A DNA stretch of 29,647 bases from JBBDXA01 sp040902585 (GCA_040902585.1 JBBDXA010000122.1:1-29647); one strand, 5' to 3'. Counted from the first letter of the stretch, positions 7,196 to 16,020 are shown. The notes: generated from the letters alone by a model not told the origin. Made by a program: numbers and translations.

Positions 7196-7987
7196 TCACT
7201 GCGGCCAGTGCGCCTGGTTGTCGCGATGCCAGCGCTTGAGGACATACGGATCAGCCGAGAAGGTGACCAGGTCCGCCGGCGGCAGGCGATCGACGTGACC
7301 GTCGCCAAAGAGAATGTTTGATTTGCCCTGATGGATGTCCAGCGGATATTGCCGGGCGGCATACATGCCGATGTAGGCCGACCAGTTCACATCGCCGCCT
7401 TTGGGCACATCCCAGTTGCTGTCGCCGAGCACGATGAAGGTGCCGGGGGAGACGACAGTGGTGGACTTGCGTTCGCCGAGGGTCGCGTGGTTGTAGTAGG
7501 TACCGGTGCCGTAGGCATCGGCGCAGCAGGGCGCGCCCCAGACGTTCATGCCGTAGCTGAGAAAGCTGCCGCGACCGGCCCCGAGACGGAGTTCATCCTG
7601 CTCCCAGCCGGTGGGATGCGCAGGCGAACCGGGATTCGCCTTCTTGACCCATCGCGTGAACTCGGGCGCGCTGGGGCAATAGAAGAGGTCCATCTCCTTG
7701 ACCTCCTTGCGCACAATCGCCGGCCATAGCCAGTCGGCGGTGCCGCCCAGGACGCCGACGGGAAAGTAGCGATCGTTCTCCAGCCCGTAGGAACGGATGC
7801 CGATGCCGATCTGCCTTTCGTTGGATGCACAGATGGCCGCCTTGGCGGTATCGCGGGCTTTGTGGAGCGCGGGCAGCAGCATGGCGAGGATAATCATGAG
7901 CACGGCGACGACCGCGAGCAGCTCGGGGACGGTGAAGGCTGCGCGCTGTGCATGACTGTTGCGATTGGAAAACGGAACACACGCCAT
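7196..7987 (-). CDS. Prepilin-type N-terminal cleavage/methylation protein
   Basis: A 263-residue pseudopilin-like protein. Residues 17-38 (AFTVPELLAVVAVLMIILAML) form the type IV prepilin signal: a phenylalanine at +1, glutamate at +5 and a long hydrophobic helix. The residue before the cleavage point is Ala rather than the usual Gly. The soluble part contains Cys pairs and ends with an H-x-G-K-x-N...FGDGHV block typical of the large planctomycete prepilin family. It is expected to be processed by a PilD-type peptidase and assembled in or on the envelope. The exact role is unknown. The ATG at 7987 follows GGAA at a spacing of seven. Confidence 0.85.
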   Translation of the reverse strand: MACVPFSNRNSHAQRAAFTVPELLAVVAVLMIILAMLLPALHKARDTAKAAICASNERQIGIGIRSYGLENDRYFPVGVLGGTADWLWPAIVRKEVKEMDLFYCPSAPEFTRWVKKANPGSPAHPTGWEQDELRLGAGRGSFLSYGMNVWGAPCCADAYGTGTYYNHATLGERKSTTVVSPGTFIVLGDSNWDVPKGGDVNWSAYIGMYAARQYPLDIHQGKSNILFGDGHVDRLPPADLVTFSADPYVLKRWHRDNQAHWPQ

Positions 7988-8138
7988 GGTTAGCTTCCGC
8001 GCGCCCGGGGAAGACGCATTATCATTGTACGGGAGCGAATGCGGCAAACCAACGATACTTGGCTCGCGGCGCGAATAGTCTCACCCGCAACGACAAAAGG
8101 CCACGCAGATCACGGACCCGCTGCCACGATCCATCTCA

Positions 8139-8459
8139 TCACGTCCACTTGGCCCACCAGCCCTCCGGCCAGCCACAGAACGGGCGTTCACACAAGAACC
8201 TGTTGTAAACTTCACGCACATCAACCCTGGCTTCTTCCACCAACTCCAGCAGATACCTGATCTGCCCTTGCGACATTTCGACGAGAACCAACTGAAGGTA
8301 TTCGAGTGAACCACGGTCTTGTAATGGAATGACGCGTTCGAGCGCAGACAGAACCGTGTCTTGTTCGTCGGGTGAAAAGTGAGCCGACACCGCATGTAGA
8401 ACATGATAGCGGTTGGGCACTTCGCCGGGCGCTGGTCTTGGCGGCTTCCCACGGGCCAT
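8139..8459 (-). CDS. Hypothetical protein
   Basis: A 106-residue acidic, helix-rich protein that I do not recognise. The middle (YHVLHAVSAHFSPDEQDTVLSALERV, then LVLVEMSQGQIRYLLELVEEA) has the spacing of amphipathic helices. It begins 42 bases after the DUF1501 stop on the same strand and could be the last gene of that operon. The ATG at 8459 has no clear ribosome binding site. A competing 123-residue frame at 8081-8452 is Arg/Cys/Ser-rich and looks like a shadow. Confidence 0.5.
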   Translation of the reverse strand: MARGKPPRPAPGEVPNRYHVLHAVSAHFSPDEQDTVLSALERVIPLQDRGSLEYLQLVLVEMSQGQIRYLLELVEEARVDVREVYNRFLCERPFCGWPEGWWAKWT

Positions 8460-8500
8460 GCGTGTTCAACTTGAAGAGCAATTAAGACAAGGCACTTGAA

Positions 8501-9961
8501 CTACGCCAGCACTTCCTTCATCACATGACCATGCACATCCGTCAGCCGCATGTCGCGGCCGCTGAATCGGAACGTACTCTTCGTGTGCTCGACGCCGAGC
8601 AGATGCAGCATGGTCGCGTGCAGGTCGTGAATCTCACTCTTGCCATCGACGACTTTGTAACCCCACGGGTCCGTCTCGCCGTACACGCTGCCACCCTTCA
8701 CGCCGCCGCCGGCCATCCACAGGCTGAAGGCATAAGGGTTGTGATCGCGGCCGTTGCTGCCCTGCGCAAACGGCGTGCGGCCGAACTCGCCGGTCCATAC
8801 CACCAAGGTCGAATCCAGCAGACCGCGCGACTTCAAATCCTTCAAGAGCCCGGCGATCGGTCGATCCACACTCAGGGCGTTCTTGCCGTGACCTTCCTTC
8901 AGGCCGCTGTGCTGATCCCAGCGGTCGCCCGCGCCGCCGGGGCAGGTCAGTTCGATGAAGCGCACGCCGCGCTCGACGAGCCTGCGCGCCAGCAAACACT
9001 GCCTGCCGAAGGTCTGCGTGCCGCCCCACTTTTCGTTGAGACCGTACAACTCCTTCGTCGCATCACTCTCACCGGCCAGGTCCATCAGCTCCGGCACCGC
9101 GCTCTGCATGCGGTAGGCCATCTCATAATTCGCAATCGCCGATTCAAGGCCATCATCGCGACCCGTGCGCTCCAGGGCCGCGCGATCCAGCGAACGGATC
9201 AGGTCCAGCTTGTTGCGCTGGAGCGCATCGCTCGGCTCCGTCGGCTGAATGTTCGCAACAGGGTTGCTCGCGGCTTTGAAGATGGAGCCCTGGTAGGCCG
9301 CGGGCAGGAACCCGGAGCCGAAATTGTCGAGCCCGCCGGGAGGAATAAGTCCGCCGTTGAGCACGATGAAGCCGGGCAGGTTCTGATTCTCGCTGCCCAG
9401 CCCGTAGCCGACCCACGCGCCCATCGAAGGCCGGCCCTGGATGCCGCTGCCGGTGTGCAGGAAATAATTCGCAGCCGTGTGCTCGGGAAAGTTGGAGACC
9501 ATCGAGCGCACGACGGCCAGGTCATCGACGCATTGCGCCACCTGCGGGAACAGGTCGCTGACTTCGGTGCCACACTGGCCGTACTTCTTGAACTGCCAGG
9601 GGGAAGCGAAGACGGTGCCGATGTTGTTGAACTGCGTGTCCTCGAGCTTGCCCATGGCCTTGCGCGGGTCCTGCCCGTTGTACTTGGTCAGGGCCGGCTT
9701 GGGGTCGAAGGTATCGACCTGCGAAGGGCCGCCATCCATATAGAGGAAGATCACGCTCTTGGCCTTGGCGGGGAAGTGTGTCTTCTTCGCGGCCAGCGGA
9801 CTGCGCGGGTCAAAGTCCGCGGGGGCCGCCATCGCCGAGGAGTTGAACGCGCGATCGTTCATCAGCGCAGTCATGGCGACCGCGCCGAAGCCTGAAGCGC
9901 AGGTGCGCAGCATGTCGCGGCGGGAGAGTGGACGTTTGAAGCGGTTGCAATGGTGATTCAT
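8501..9961 (-). CDS. DUF1501 family protein, Tat-exported
   Basis: A 486-residue protein of the DUF1501 family, which is abundant in planctomycetes and distantly related to the alkaline phosphatase/sulfatase fold. The N-terminus has a twin-arginine signal, SRRDML at residues 13-18, followed by a hydrophobic stretch, so folded export is expected. Family features include YMDGGPSQVDTFDPKP, the VVWTGEFGRTPFAQG segment, GRDHNPYAFSLWMAGGG and a HDLHATMLHLLGV end. Biochemical function is unknown. It usually lies directly downstream of a DUF1549/DUF1553 gene and is assumed to act with it. Here the two are separated by a HEPN-MNT pair on the same strand. AAGG lies six bases upstream of the ATG at 9961. 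Confidence 0.93.
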   Translation of the reverse strand: MNHHCNRFKRPLSRRDMLRTCASGFGAVAMTALMNDRAFNSSAMAAPADFDPRSPLAAKKTHFPAKAKSVIFLYMDGGPSQVDTFDPKPALTKYNGQDPRKAMGKLEDTQFNNIGTVFASPWQFKKYGQCGTEVSDLFPQVAQCVDDLAVVRSMVSNFPEHTAANYFLHTGSGIQGRPSMGAWVGYGLGSENQNLPGFIVLNGGLIPPGGLDNFGSGFLPAAYQGSIFKAASNPVANIQPTEPSDALQRNKLDLIRSLDRAALERTGRDDGLESAIANYEMAYRMQSAVPELMDLAGESDATKELYGLNEKWGGTQTFGRQCLLARRLVERGVRFIELTCPGGAGDRWDQHSGLKEGHGKNALSVDRPIAGLLKDLKSRGLLDSTLVVWTGEFGRTPFAQGSNGRDHNPYAFSLWMAGGGVKGGSVYGETDPWGYKVVDGKSEIHDLHATMLHLLGVEHTKSTFRFSGRDMRLTDVHGHVMKEVLA

Positions 9962-9995
9962 GTCCTACCTTATTTGACCTTCTTCGATACGACTG

Positions 9996-10394
9996 TCATG
10001 GCTTTGCGTTTGGAGGCAGACGATCAGCAATCTCGCCGCAAACACGCTGCGCGATGGCCAGGGCCTGAGCCGCTTCGTCGCGCGTCGGGTTGAACACGCT
10101 GTCATAACGCAACTTCACTGCGTAATCGCTCAGACGAAACACATCGGGATTCGCGAACACCAGGACCGGATCGGCCGCCTTGCACAACGGCCCGAGCAGC
10201 GCCAGATCGTGCGTAAAAGGGAACGGCGTCCCGTGCCAATCGAGCAGGCCCTTCATATATTTCTCAACTGCCTGCTGGCAGTGAAAGCAAACAAGGTCGT
10301 ACGGACCTTCAAGTTCCAGCAACTTTCTCGCGCCCTCCAGATCGTGATTGGCCTTGTTCAGCCACCCCCTCGTCACGTCCGGCGAGCCTTTCAT
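9996..10394 (-). CDS. HEPN domain protein (toxin of a HEPN-MNT pair)
   Basis: A 132-residue HEPN domain protein. Recognisable parts are WLNKANHDLEGARKLLE at residues 11-27, the YDLVCFHCQQAVEKYMKGLL helix around residues 32-51, and FTHDLALL near 60-67. HEPN proteins next to MNT nucleotidyltransferases are generally RNA-cleaving toxins, or remain inactive when AMPylated by the partner. I do not see the canonical R-x4-6-H ribonuclease motif of HepT, so nuclease activity is uncertain. A strong AAGGAAAGG precedes the ATG at 10394. The start lies inside the 3' end of the MNT gene (86-base overlap), indicating coupled translation. Confidence 0.85.
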   Translation of the reverse strand: MKGSPDVTRGWLNKANHDLEGARKLLELEGPYDLVCFHCQQAVEKYMKGLLDWHGTPFPFTHDLALLGPLCKAADPVLVFANPDVFRLSDYAVKLRYDSVFNPTRDEAAQALAIAQRVCGEIADRLPPNAKP

Positions 10395-10728
10395 AGATGA
10401 CCTTTCCTTCGCGAAGGGCCGTGGTCAGAAACGCCATCGATGCCGTTGACCAATCTTCCACTTCTTCAGGCGAGTAGACCAGCACATCAATCCCGTTGCG
10501 AAACGGCAGACCCATCAGCGCCATGCGATACATCGTCGAACGGCGGATTTCACCCTCGCTCTGCTTCGGTTCCACAATGAGCAAATCCATATCGCTGTGC
10601 TCGTGCGGCGTACCCCGGGCGTACGAACCGAAGAGGACAACCTTCAGCGGATCGCCCACCGTCCGCAGGCGGCGCACCACCTCCGCGAGCAGTCTGTCAT
10701 CCACTTGGGCAATCGCAGTCGTATCCAT
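10309..10728 (-). CDS. MNT-type nucleotidyltransferase (antitoxin of a HEPN-MNT pair)
   Basis: A 139-residue minimal nucleotidyltransferase. The signature GSYARGTPHEHSDMD holds Gly34-Ser35 and the metal-binding Asp46 and Asp48; a third acidic residue is Asp81 in GIDVLVY. MntA-type antitoxins neutralise HEPN toxins by transferring AMP groups onto them, and the intact GS...DxD motif suggests activity. The ATG at 10728 matches the family's N-terminus but has only a weak ribosome binding site. It lies 32 bases after the DUF1553 gene, and the HEPN gene overlaps its end. The module is thus placed within the DUF1553-DUF1501 gene pair, all on the same strand. Confidence 0.87.
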   Translation of the reverse strand: MDTTAIAQVDDRLLAEVVRRLRTVGDPLKVVLFGSYARGTPHEHSDMDLLIVEPKQSEGEIRRSTMYRMALMGLPFRNGIDVLVYSPEEVEDWSTASMAFLTTALREGKVIYERLAGRDEGVAEQGQSRSGGREKVAGT

Positions 10729-10760
10729 GGCAGTATTGTAGGTTGGGGCACCCGGGCCGC

Positions 10761-13700
10761 TCAATTCAAAAACACAAACTCCTTCATATTGTAGATCACG
10801 TGCGCCACATCCTTCCACACGCGCGGGTCATCTTCACTCGCGTTGTACGCCTTGGCCTGCTGGGCAATGAAGGCTTGAAACTTCGCATGCTCTTCCGCCG
10901 TCGCGGGCCTGCTGAAGGCTGCTTCAAACATCTGATTCACTCTCGCCTTCGCATCGCCTGATTCCTTCAGCACGCGCTTGGACCACAACTCCGCCTGCTG
11001 CACGACGAAGGGATCGTTCATCAGGATCAGCGCCTGGGCCGGCACGTTGGAAACCGTTCGCCGGCCCATGCAGGAAAACGGCGAGGGAAAATCAAACGCC
11101 AGCATCATCGAAGGCAGAAAGTTCCGGCGAATCTCCGTGTAAATACTTCGCCGACCGTTGCCATCGAGCGGTCCGCTGCCCGGCCGACCGCGCCCTTCCA
11201 TGAACGCCGTCAGATGCACCGGCACGCCCGGCCCGCCGACCGTGCGATCCAGTCGGCCTGAGACTGTCAGGATCGAATCGCGAATCGCCTCCGCCTGAAG
11301 CCGGCGAATCGGGAAGCGGGAGAGCAACTCGTTGCTCGGATCAGTCTGCTGCGCCCGCGAGGCCATGTCCACGTGACTGTCCATCCGGTAGGTGCGCGAG
11401 GTGACAATCTGTTTGATGGTGTGCTTGAGCGACCAGCCGCCCTTGACAAAATCATCCGCGAGCCAGTCGAGCAGCTCCGGATGCGTGGGCGGCAGGCCCA
11501 TCACGCCGAAGTCATCCACCGTCGCCACGATGCCGCGACCGAACAGGTGATGCCACAGGCGATTCACGATCACCCGGCTGACATACGGATTCGCCTTCGC
11601 ATCCGTCATGCGCCGGGCCAGCTCCAGTCTGCCGCTGGTTGCACTTTCGATCGGTCGCGCATCGATCGCTTCGAGGAACCGTCGCGGCACCTCCGGGCCC
11701 AGCGTCTTATGACTGCCGCGAATGAAGACGTATTCGTTCTCGCCGTTGCCATCGGTCATGGCCTGCACCTTCATCGGCGCGGGGATCTGTCGCTCGATCT
11801 CTTCCATTGCCTTTTTCGCCGCGGCGAGTTTCTCCGCTGTCGCCGCCGCTTCATTCGCCTGCTTCACGAAGAAACCCAGATCATTCGCGACGACGAACTG
11901 CGCAAACGCCTCCGCCAGTTGCTCGGGCGATTCGATAGATGCGTTCGCCAGTTCCAGCGTCTGGGCACTCACTTCATCCGCGGGCGGGCCGCCTTGCGAG
12001 AAGTAGATCGAATCGACCGCGATCCAGTCGTGGTCATCGTCATTGATTTCGAAGTACGCGCGGTGGCCGAGGTACTTGCCAAGGTCACCGCCCTGCGTGT
12101 GCCACCGCCACTTGCCCTTCGTATCGACGTTGAACGAGATGCCGCCAAAGAGCAGGCCGTTGTACACGTCCATCGTGTAGCTGTCGATGATCAGGCGTAT
12201 CTGTCCCTTGCCCTTGACGCGGTAGTGAATCTTGTCGGTGGTGATTTCGAACGTCGGCGAGCGCAGCGTGCCTTCGAGTCGCGGCGAGATCGCACCGCTG
12301 TGCGCCACGCCGGCTTCGAGCATGCCGCCATCGCGCGAAACCGAGTCCCACTGCCGCGCCTGCGTCGGGCCTCTGCCGAAGGCTTCGCCGGTAGCGAACC
12401 AGCCCGCGAAGTCGCGGCCGTTAAAGTCGGCGAAGAGCTTGCCGTCGTATTCCTTCCTGCCCGTCTGCTTCGCCTGTTTCTTTCCCGCCTTGGCGTCGGC
12501 GGCGATCAGGTGCCAGGCATGCAGAGGATGCGAAGGCTCGCGGATCGATTCATCCTTTAGCGCGATAATCAAACGTTTCAGGACGCCGGCATCGACGCGT
12601 TGCTCCTTCGCCACGGCTTGGATCACTGCATCGGATGGCAGCTCGCTCGCGGCGACAGCGCCCGCGTCAGCGGTGTTCGTCATAACGATCTGATCCACGC
12701 CGATGTTGCCCCACCCGCCGGTGTGATTGTCGATGATGTAAAGCTCCGCCTTCTTCCCGCGATAGGACCGCACATCCCACGTGACGGGGAACATCTGGTT
12801 GTTCTCTTTGCCGGTCGCGGTGAGAACGGTCTTGCCGTCGATGACCAGGTTGATGCAGGTCTTGCCGCCGTGCGCTCCGCCGCCGACGAGCAGGGTGATG
12901 AATCCGCGCTCGATGGTGAACGGCTTGGAGATCATCGTGCCGGTCGCGTCGTCGCCTTTTCCTCCGCCGCGTTTCTGATGCGAGTTGACGAAGTACTTGC
13001 CTACGCCGTTGATCTTGCCCTGGTAACCCGCAATCGTCTCCAGCGTCTGCGGCTTATCTCCAAAGGCATCGCCGGTGACCGACCAGTTGCGATAGTCACC
13101 CGTCTCGAAGTCTTCGATGATGATGTCCTTCTCATCGCGCACCTGGGCAATGCCGGTCACCTTGGGCGGATTGAAAATGGCCGTGTGAGCCGCGAGAAAC
13201 AGGCTTTTCCATTCCTTCGCGTCGGCTGAAGGCTTCGCGGCGGCGAAGAGCGCATCCGCATCGGCGCGGACCTGCCCCAGCTTCGCCACGCCTTCGCCAA
13301 TGCGCTGATTCGGGTCGAGCATCGCCACCTGCCTTCGTGAACTCTGAAGGAAACCGGCGAGGGCGTAGAAATCTTTGGTGCTGATGGCGTCGAACTTGTG
13401 ATCGTGGCAGCGGGCGCAGGCGACGGTCAGGCCGAAGAAGCCGCGCATCATGACATCGATCTGGTTGTCCACGCGGATCGCTTCGTCGCCGCGCACATCG
13501 ACGGGCGCATGCGTCGCTTCGTGCAGATGAAAGAAGCCGGTGCCGATGATCGATTCATTGAACCTCTCCTCCGGATTCAGCCGCGGCTTCTCCAACAAGT
13601 CACCGGCCACATGCTCGGTAAGGAACTGGTTGTAAGGCACATCGGCGTTGAACGCGCGGATGACGTAGTCGCGATAGCGCCAGGCGTGGGGAATGGGATA

Positions 13701-14516
13701 CTCAAATTCGTGGCCGCAGGTCTCAGCGTAACGCGTGATATCCAGCCAGTGCCGGGCCCACTTCTCGCCGAAGTGCGGCGAGGCGAGGAGTTGATCCACC
13801 AGATCAGAGATTGCGGATTGCGGATTGTGGATTGCGGATTCTTGAAAGGCGGCGACCTGCTCCGGTGTCGGGGGCAGGCCGATGAGATCAAAGTAGATGC
13901 GGCGAACGAGCGTGCGCGGGTCGGCATCCTTGGCGGGGGATAAGCCCTTCGATTCGAGATTCGCGAGGATGAACGCATCGATCGGACTACGAGCCCACGC
14001 CTTGTCTTTCACCGGCGGCGGCACCTGCGCTTGGACCGGCTTCCACGACCAGTGCTCGCTCTTGCGGCCATCGAGATCGAACGCCTTCACCGCGCCGGGC
14101 GCGCCCGTTTCCTTCGGCCAGGGCGCGCCGATCTTCACCCATTGCGTCAGCACCGCGATCTGCTCATCGCTCAGCTTTTTCTTGGGCGGCATCTGAAGGT
14201 CAACATTCTCATACCGGATCGCATCAATGATCAGACTCTTGTCCGGATCACCCGCGACGAGAGCTGGGCCAGTGTCGCCGCCCTTGATGATGCCCTGCCG
14301 GCTGTCCATGAAGAGGCCGGCCTTGAGCTTTTTCGCCTGCGACGAATGGCAGGAATAGCACTGCTCCACCAGCAGCGGGCGCACCTTCGTTTCGAAGAAC
14401 TGAAGGTCCTGATCGCTGGGTTCAGTCTCGGCAGCAGGAGCGGGCGCGACCAGCGCAAAGGCCAGCGCGGCGAGGAGAGGCATCCAGATCGTTCGCGACG
14501 AATACATCATGAGCAT
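10761..14516 (-). CDS. PSCyt1/DUF1549/DUF1553 planctomycete cytochrome-type protein
   Basis: A 1251-residue exported protein. A signal peptide ends near residue 29. The planctomycete cytochrome c domain has the haem motif CYSCH at 53-57 and a likely axial Met in DLQMPP. DUF1549 runs from about residue 175 to 395 and carries a second CARCH motif. Two beta-sandwich segments follow, near 470-640 (FETGDYRNWSVTGDAFG, then GGGAHGGKTCINLVIDG) and 715-850, resembling carbohydrate-binding folds. DUF1553 lies at about 960-1220. The role is unknown; an envelope redox or polysaccharide function with the DUF1501 partner is assumed. A heptanucleotide repeat interrupts the DUF1549 coding region in frame. 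The ATG at 14516 has AGGA upstream; ATGs at 14510 and 14507 are alternatives. Confidence 0.93.
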   Translation of the reverse strand: MLMMYSSRTIWMPLLAALAFALVAPAPAAETEPSDQDLQFFETKVRPLLVEQCYSCHSSQAKKLKAGLFMDSRQGIIKGGDTGPALVAGDPDKSLIIDAIRYENVDLQMPPKKKLSDEQIAVLTQWVKIGAPWPKETGAPGAVKAFDLDGRKSEHWSWKPVQAQVPPPVKDKAWARSPIDAFILANLESKGLSPAKDADPRTLVRRIYFDLIGLPPTPEQVAAFQESAIHNPQSAISDLVDQLLASPHFGEKWARHWLDITRYAETCGHEFEYPIPHAWRYRDYVIRAFNADVPYNQFLTEHVAGDLLEKPRLNPEERFNESIIGTGFFHLHEATHAPVDVRGDEAIRVDNQIDVMMRGFFGLTVACARCHDHKFDAISTKDFYALAGFLQSSRRQVAMLDPNQRIGEGVAKLGQVRADADALFAAAKPSADAKEWKSLFLAAHTAIFNPPKVTGIAQVRDEKDIIIEDFETGDYRNWSVTGDAFGDKPQTLETIAGYQGKINGVGKYFVNSHQKRGGGKGDDATGTMISKPFTIERGFITLLVGGGAHGGKTCINLVIDGKTVLTATGKENNQMFPVTWDVRSYRGKKAELYIIDNHTGGWGNIGVDQIVMTNTADAGAVAASELPSDAVIQAVAKEQRVDAGVLKRLIIALKDESIREPSHPLHAWHLIAADAKAGKKQAKQTGRKEYDGKLFADFNGRDFAGWFATGEAFGRGPTQARQWDSVSRDGGMLEAGVAHSGAISPRLEGTLRSPTFEITTDKIHYRVKGKGQIRLIIDSYTMDVYNGLLFGGISFNVDTKGKWRWHTQGGDLGKYLGHRAYFEINDDDHDWIAVDSIYFSQGGPPADEVSAQTLELANASIESPEQLAEAFAQFVVANDLGFFVKQANEAAATAEKLAAAKKAMEEIERQIPAPMKVQAMTDGNGENEYVFIRGSHKTLGPEVPRRFLEAIDARPIESATSGRLELARRMTDAKANPYVSRVIVNRLWHHLFGRGIVATVDDFGVMGLPPTHPELLDWLADDFVKGGWSLKHTIKQIVTSRTYRMDSHVDMASRAQQTDPSNELLSRFPIRRLQAEAIRDSILTVSGRLDRTVGGPGVPVHLTAFMEGRGRPGSGPLDGNGRRSIYTEIRRNFLPSMMLAFDFPSPFSCMGRRTVSNVPAQALILMNDPFVVQQAELWSKRVLKESGDAKARVNQMFEAAFSRPATAEEHAKFQAFIAQQAKAYNASEDDPRVWKDVAHVIYNMKEFVFLN
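13809..13841. repeat. In-frame heptanucleotide repeat inside the DUF1553 gene
   Basis: GATTGCG occurs at 13809-13815 and 13816-13822, GATTGTG at 13823-13829, GATTGCG at 13830-13836, then a partial copy. On the coding strand it encodes SAIHNPQSAIS, inserted in DUF1549 just before LVDQLLASPHFGE. Relatives normally have a short loop there. Short tandem heptamers of this kind are known from cyanobacteria and other genomes. Confidence 0.8.
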
Positions 14517-14622
14517 TCAATCCTGTGCATGCCTGTGCAGGCGGCCGCGCGCTGGCGGCGAAAAGCAACCCAGTCAGTCTAGCGGGTGCGAGCGGGGGAA
14601 CCCAATGAGAACCTCCCGCCAT

Positions 14623-15192
14623 CTATTGCGATTTTTCGTCAGGACGTGACGGTGAAATGGGGCGAATCCGGGTGATGCGATCCTGTCGCCACCGATGTAT
14701 CGCCAGGCCGAGGATCAGCGCGCAACCCGATGCGCCCAGCCAGCGGACCCATCCTGTTTCAAATACGACGGTGGCGTTGAAGATGATGAAGAGCATGAAG
14801 GCGTGAACGGTGACGCGAACGGATCGCCCTTTTCCGAGTCTTGCATCCAAGTCCCACCATGCGATCGTTTCGCCGATCCACAGGAGTGTGAAGAGGTAGT
14901 TGAGCCACAGGCCGACGCCGGTGCGAACGCCTGTGAGCGCTTCTGTCTGCCGGGCGGTTTCTTCCAGGGCGTGGGCATGGCTCCAGTGATGGAACACGTG
15001 AAACGCAAAGAAGACGTGCGCGATGAAGAGCGCGCAGCCCGTGGTGAAGAGCCATCGTGCGGCCCACCGTTGCCGCTGCAAGAGATACATTGACACGGCG
15101 ATGAAGTAACAGAGAAGGGCCGCGCGAACGGTCCAGCGCGTCAGGCATTCGCCGAGGTCAGTCACGGCGACGCTGGAAATGAAGAACGCCAT
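14623..15192 (-). CDS. Polytopic membrane protein of unknown function
   Basis: A 189-residue protein with about five predicted membrane helices. The second and third carry a His-rich segment (HVFFAFHVFHHWSHAHA) and an aromatic one (LLWIGETIAWWDLD). I do not recognise the family. The histidines could bind haem or metal, but that is a guess. Its ATG at 15192 overlaps the stop codon of the preceding prepilin-like gene as TGATG, which implies translational coupling and probably a shared process. The C-terminus is basic and hydrophilic. A frame extending upstream to 15768 is the shadow of the prepilin gene. Confidence 0.72.
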   Translation of the reverse strand: MAFFISSVAVTDLGECLTRWTVRAALLCYFIAVSMYLLQRQRWAARWLFTTGCALFIAHVFFAFHVFHHWSHAHALEETARQTEALTGVRTGVGLWLNYLFTLLWIGETIAWWDLDARLGKGRSVRVTVHAFMLFIIFNATVVFETGWVRWLGASGCALILGLAIHRWRQDRITRIRPISPSRPDEKSQ

Positions 15193-15878
15193 CAGTTGCC
15201 CGCCGGCAGCGAGCCGAGGAATTCCTTGATGGTCTTGGCGTGACCGTCGAAGTAGACGTAGTTGCGAAGGGCTTCGCTGGTGCCGGTCCAGCAGTGATTG
15301 GGCTGGCGCGAGGTTTTGTCGACCCAGCCGGCGGTGGGGTTGTTGTACTGATCGATGTCCTTGACCGCCTGAGTCTGGCCGGGGAACTTGACCGAACCGA
15401 TGGACGAGGGGCCGTACTCCGGTTCGCTGTTGAACGCGGGGTAACCGAAGACGCGCAGGCCGTTGGACTTGTTGGTGGCGCTGAGGGCACCCATGATCAC
15501 GCACGTCTCGGTGGCGAAGTTGGGCTTGACGGCCTCGAAGGCGGGACAGATGAACAGGGTGTTCACCTGGTAGGCACTGGTCGCGGGTTTGAATCCCATG
15601 TAAGGCGCGAGCCAGCGGGCCAGGGTCTTGGAACCGGTGTTGTATCGCGGCTCCTGTCCGTACCAGCTCGGGCCGGGCAGCTTTTTCTGGTTGTCCAGGA
15701 CGTGCATGTTCAGACCGGCGCCGATGGACTCGAACTGGGACAGGCATTGCACGACCTGAGCCTGGCATCGCGAGGCAGACAGCGCGGGCAGCAGCATGGA
15801 AATGAGCAGCACGATGATGCTGACGACCAGCAGCATTTCGATGAGAGTGAAAGCGTGTCGATTCGATCGCGGCATCAT
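15192..15878 (-). CDS. Prepilin-type N-terminal cleavage/methylation protein
   Basis: A 228-residue pseudopilin-like protein. The class III signal is near the start: a basic leader (MPRSNRHA), then FTLIEMLLVVSIIVLLISMLLPAL with Glu at +5. As in the other copy at 7196-7987, the residue before the cleavage site is Ala, not Gly. The C-terminus contains a YFDGHAKT block as in other planctomycete prepilin-like proteins. The ATG at 15878 has AGAGG seven bases upstream; TTG at 15881 and ATG at 15875 are also in frame. The coupled membrane protein gene follows directly. Function is presumably in the envelope or in a pilus-like or secretion structure. Confidence 0.85.
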   Translation of the reverse strand: MMPRSNRHAFTLIEMLLVVSIIVLLISMLLPALSASRCQAQVVQCLSQFESIGAGLNMHVLDNQKKLPGPSWYGQEPRYNTGSKTLARWLAPYMGFKPATSAYQVNTLFICPAFEAVKPNFATETCVIMGALSATNKSNGLRVFGYPAFNSEPEYGPSSIGSVKFPGQTQAVKDIDQYNNPTAGWVDKTSRQPNHCWTGTSEALRNYVYFDGHAKTIKEFLGSLPAGN

Positions 15879-16020
15879 CAAAGAACCTCTGGCTCCCCGC
15901 AGCTTTTCATCGGTCGCAGAACTTGACTACATGATAGTAACAGGAGCCGATTCGATCAACGGTAACTGCAAAGCGATCGGCCGCCGTCAGGCAGCCGGTC
16001 GCGGGGTTTTCAGGGAAATA

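Noticed and set aside
5673..7298. Long open frame on the plus strand (541 residues)
   Set aside because: It is antisense to the antitoxin and HAD-IIA genes, with Arg/Ala/His-rich composition and no recognisable domain; such shadows are common in GC-rich DNA.
8525..9895. Plus-strand frame opposite the DUF1501 gene (456 residues)
   Set aside because: It has no recognisable motif and is fully antisense to a well-supported family protein.
14623..15768. 381-residue version of the membrane protein
   Set aside because: The first 192 residues are a shadow of the prepilin gene in another frame; the membrane helices begin at the ATG at 15192.
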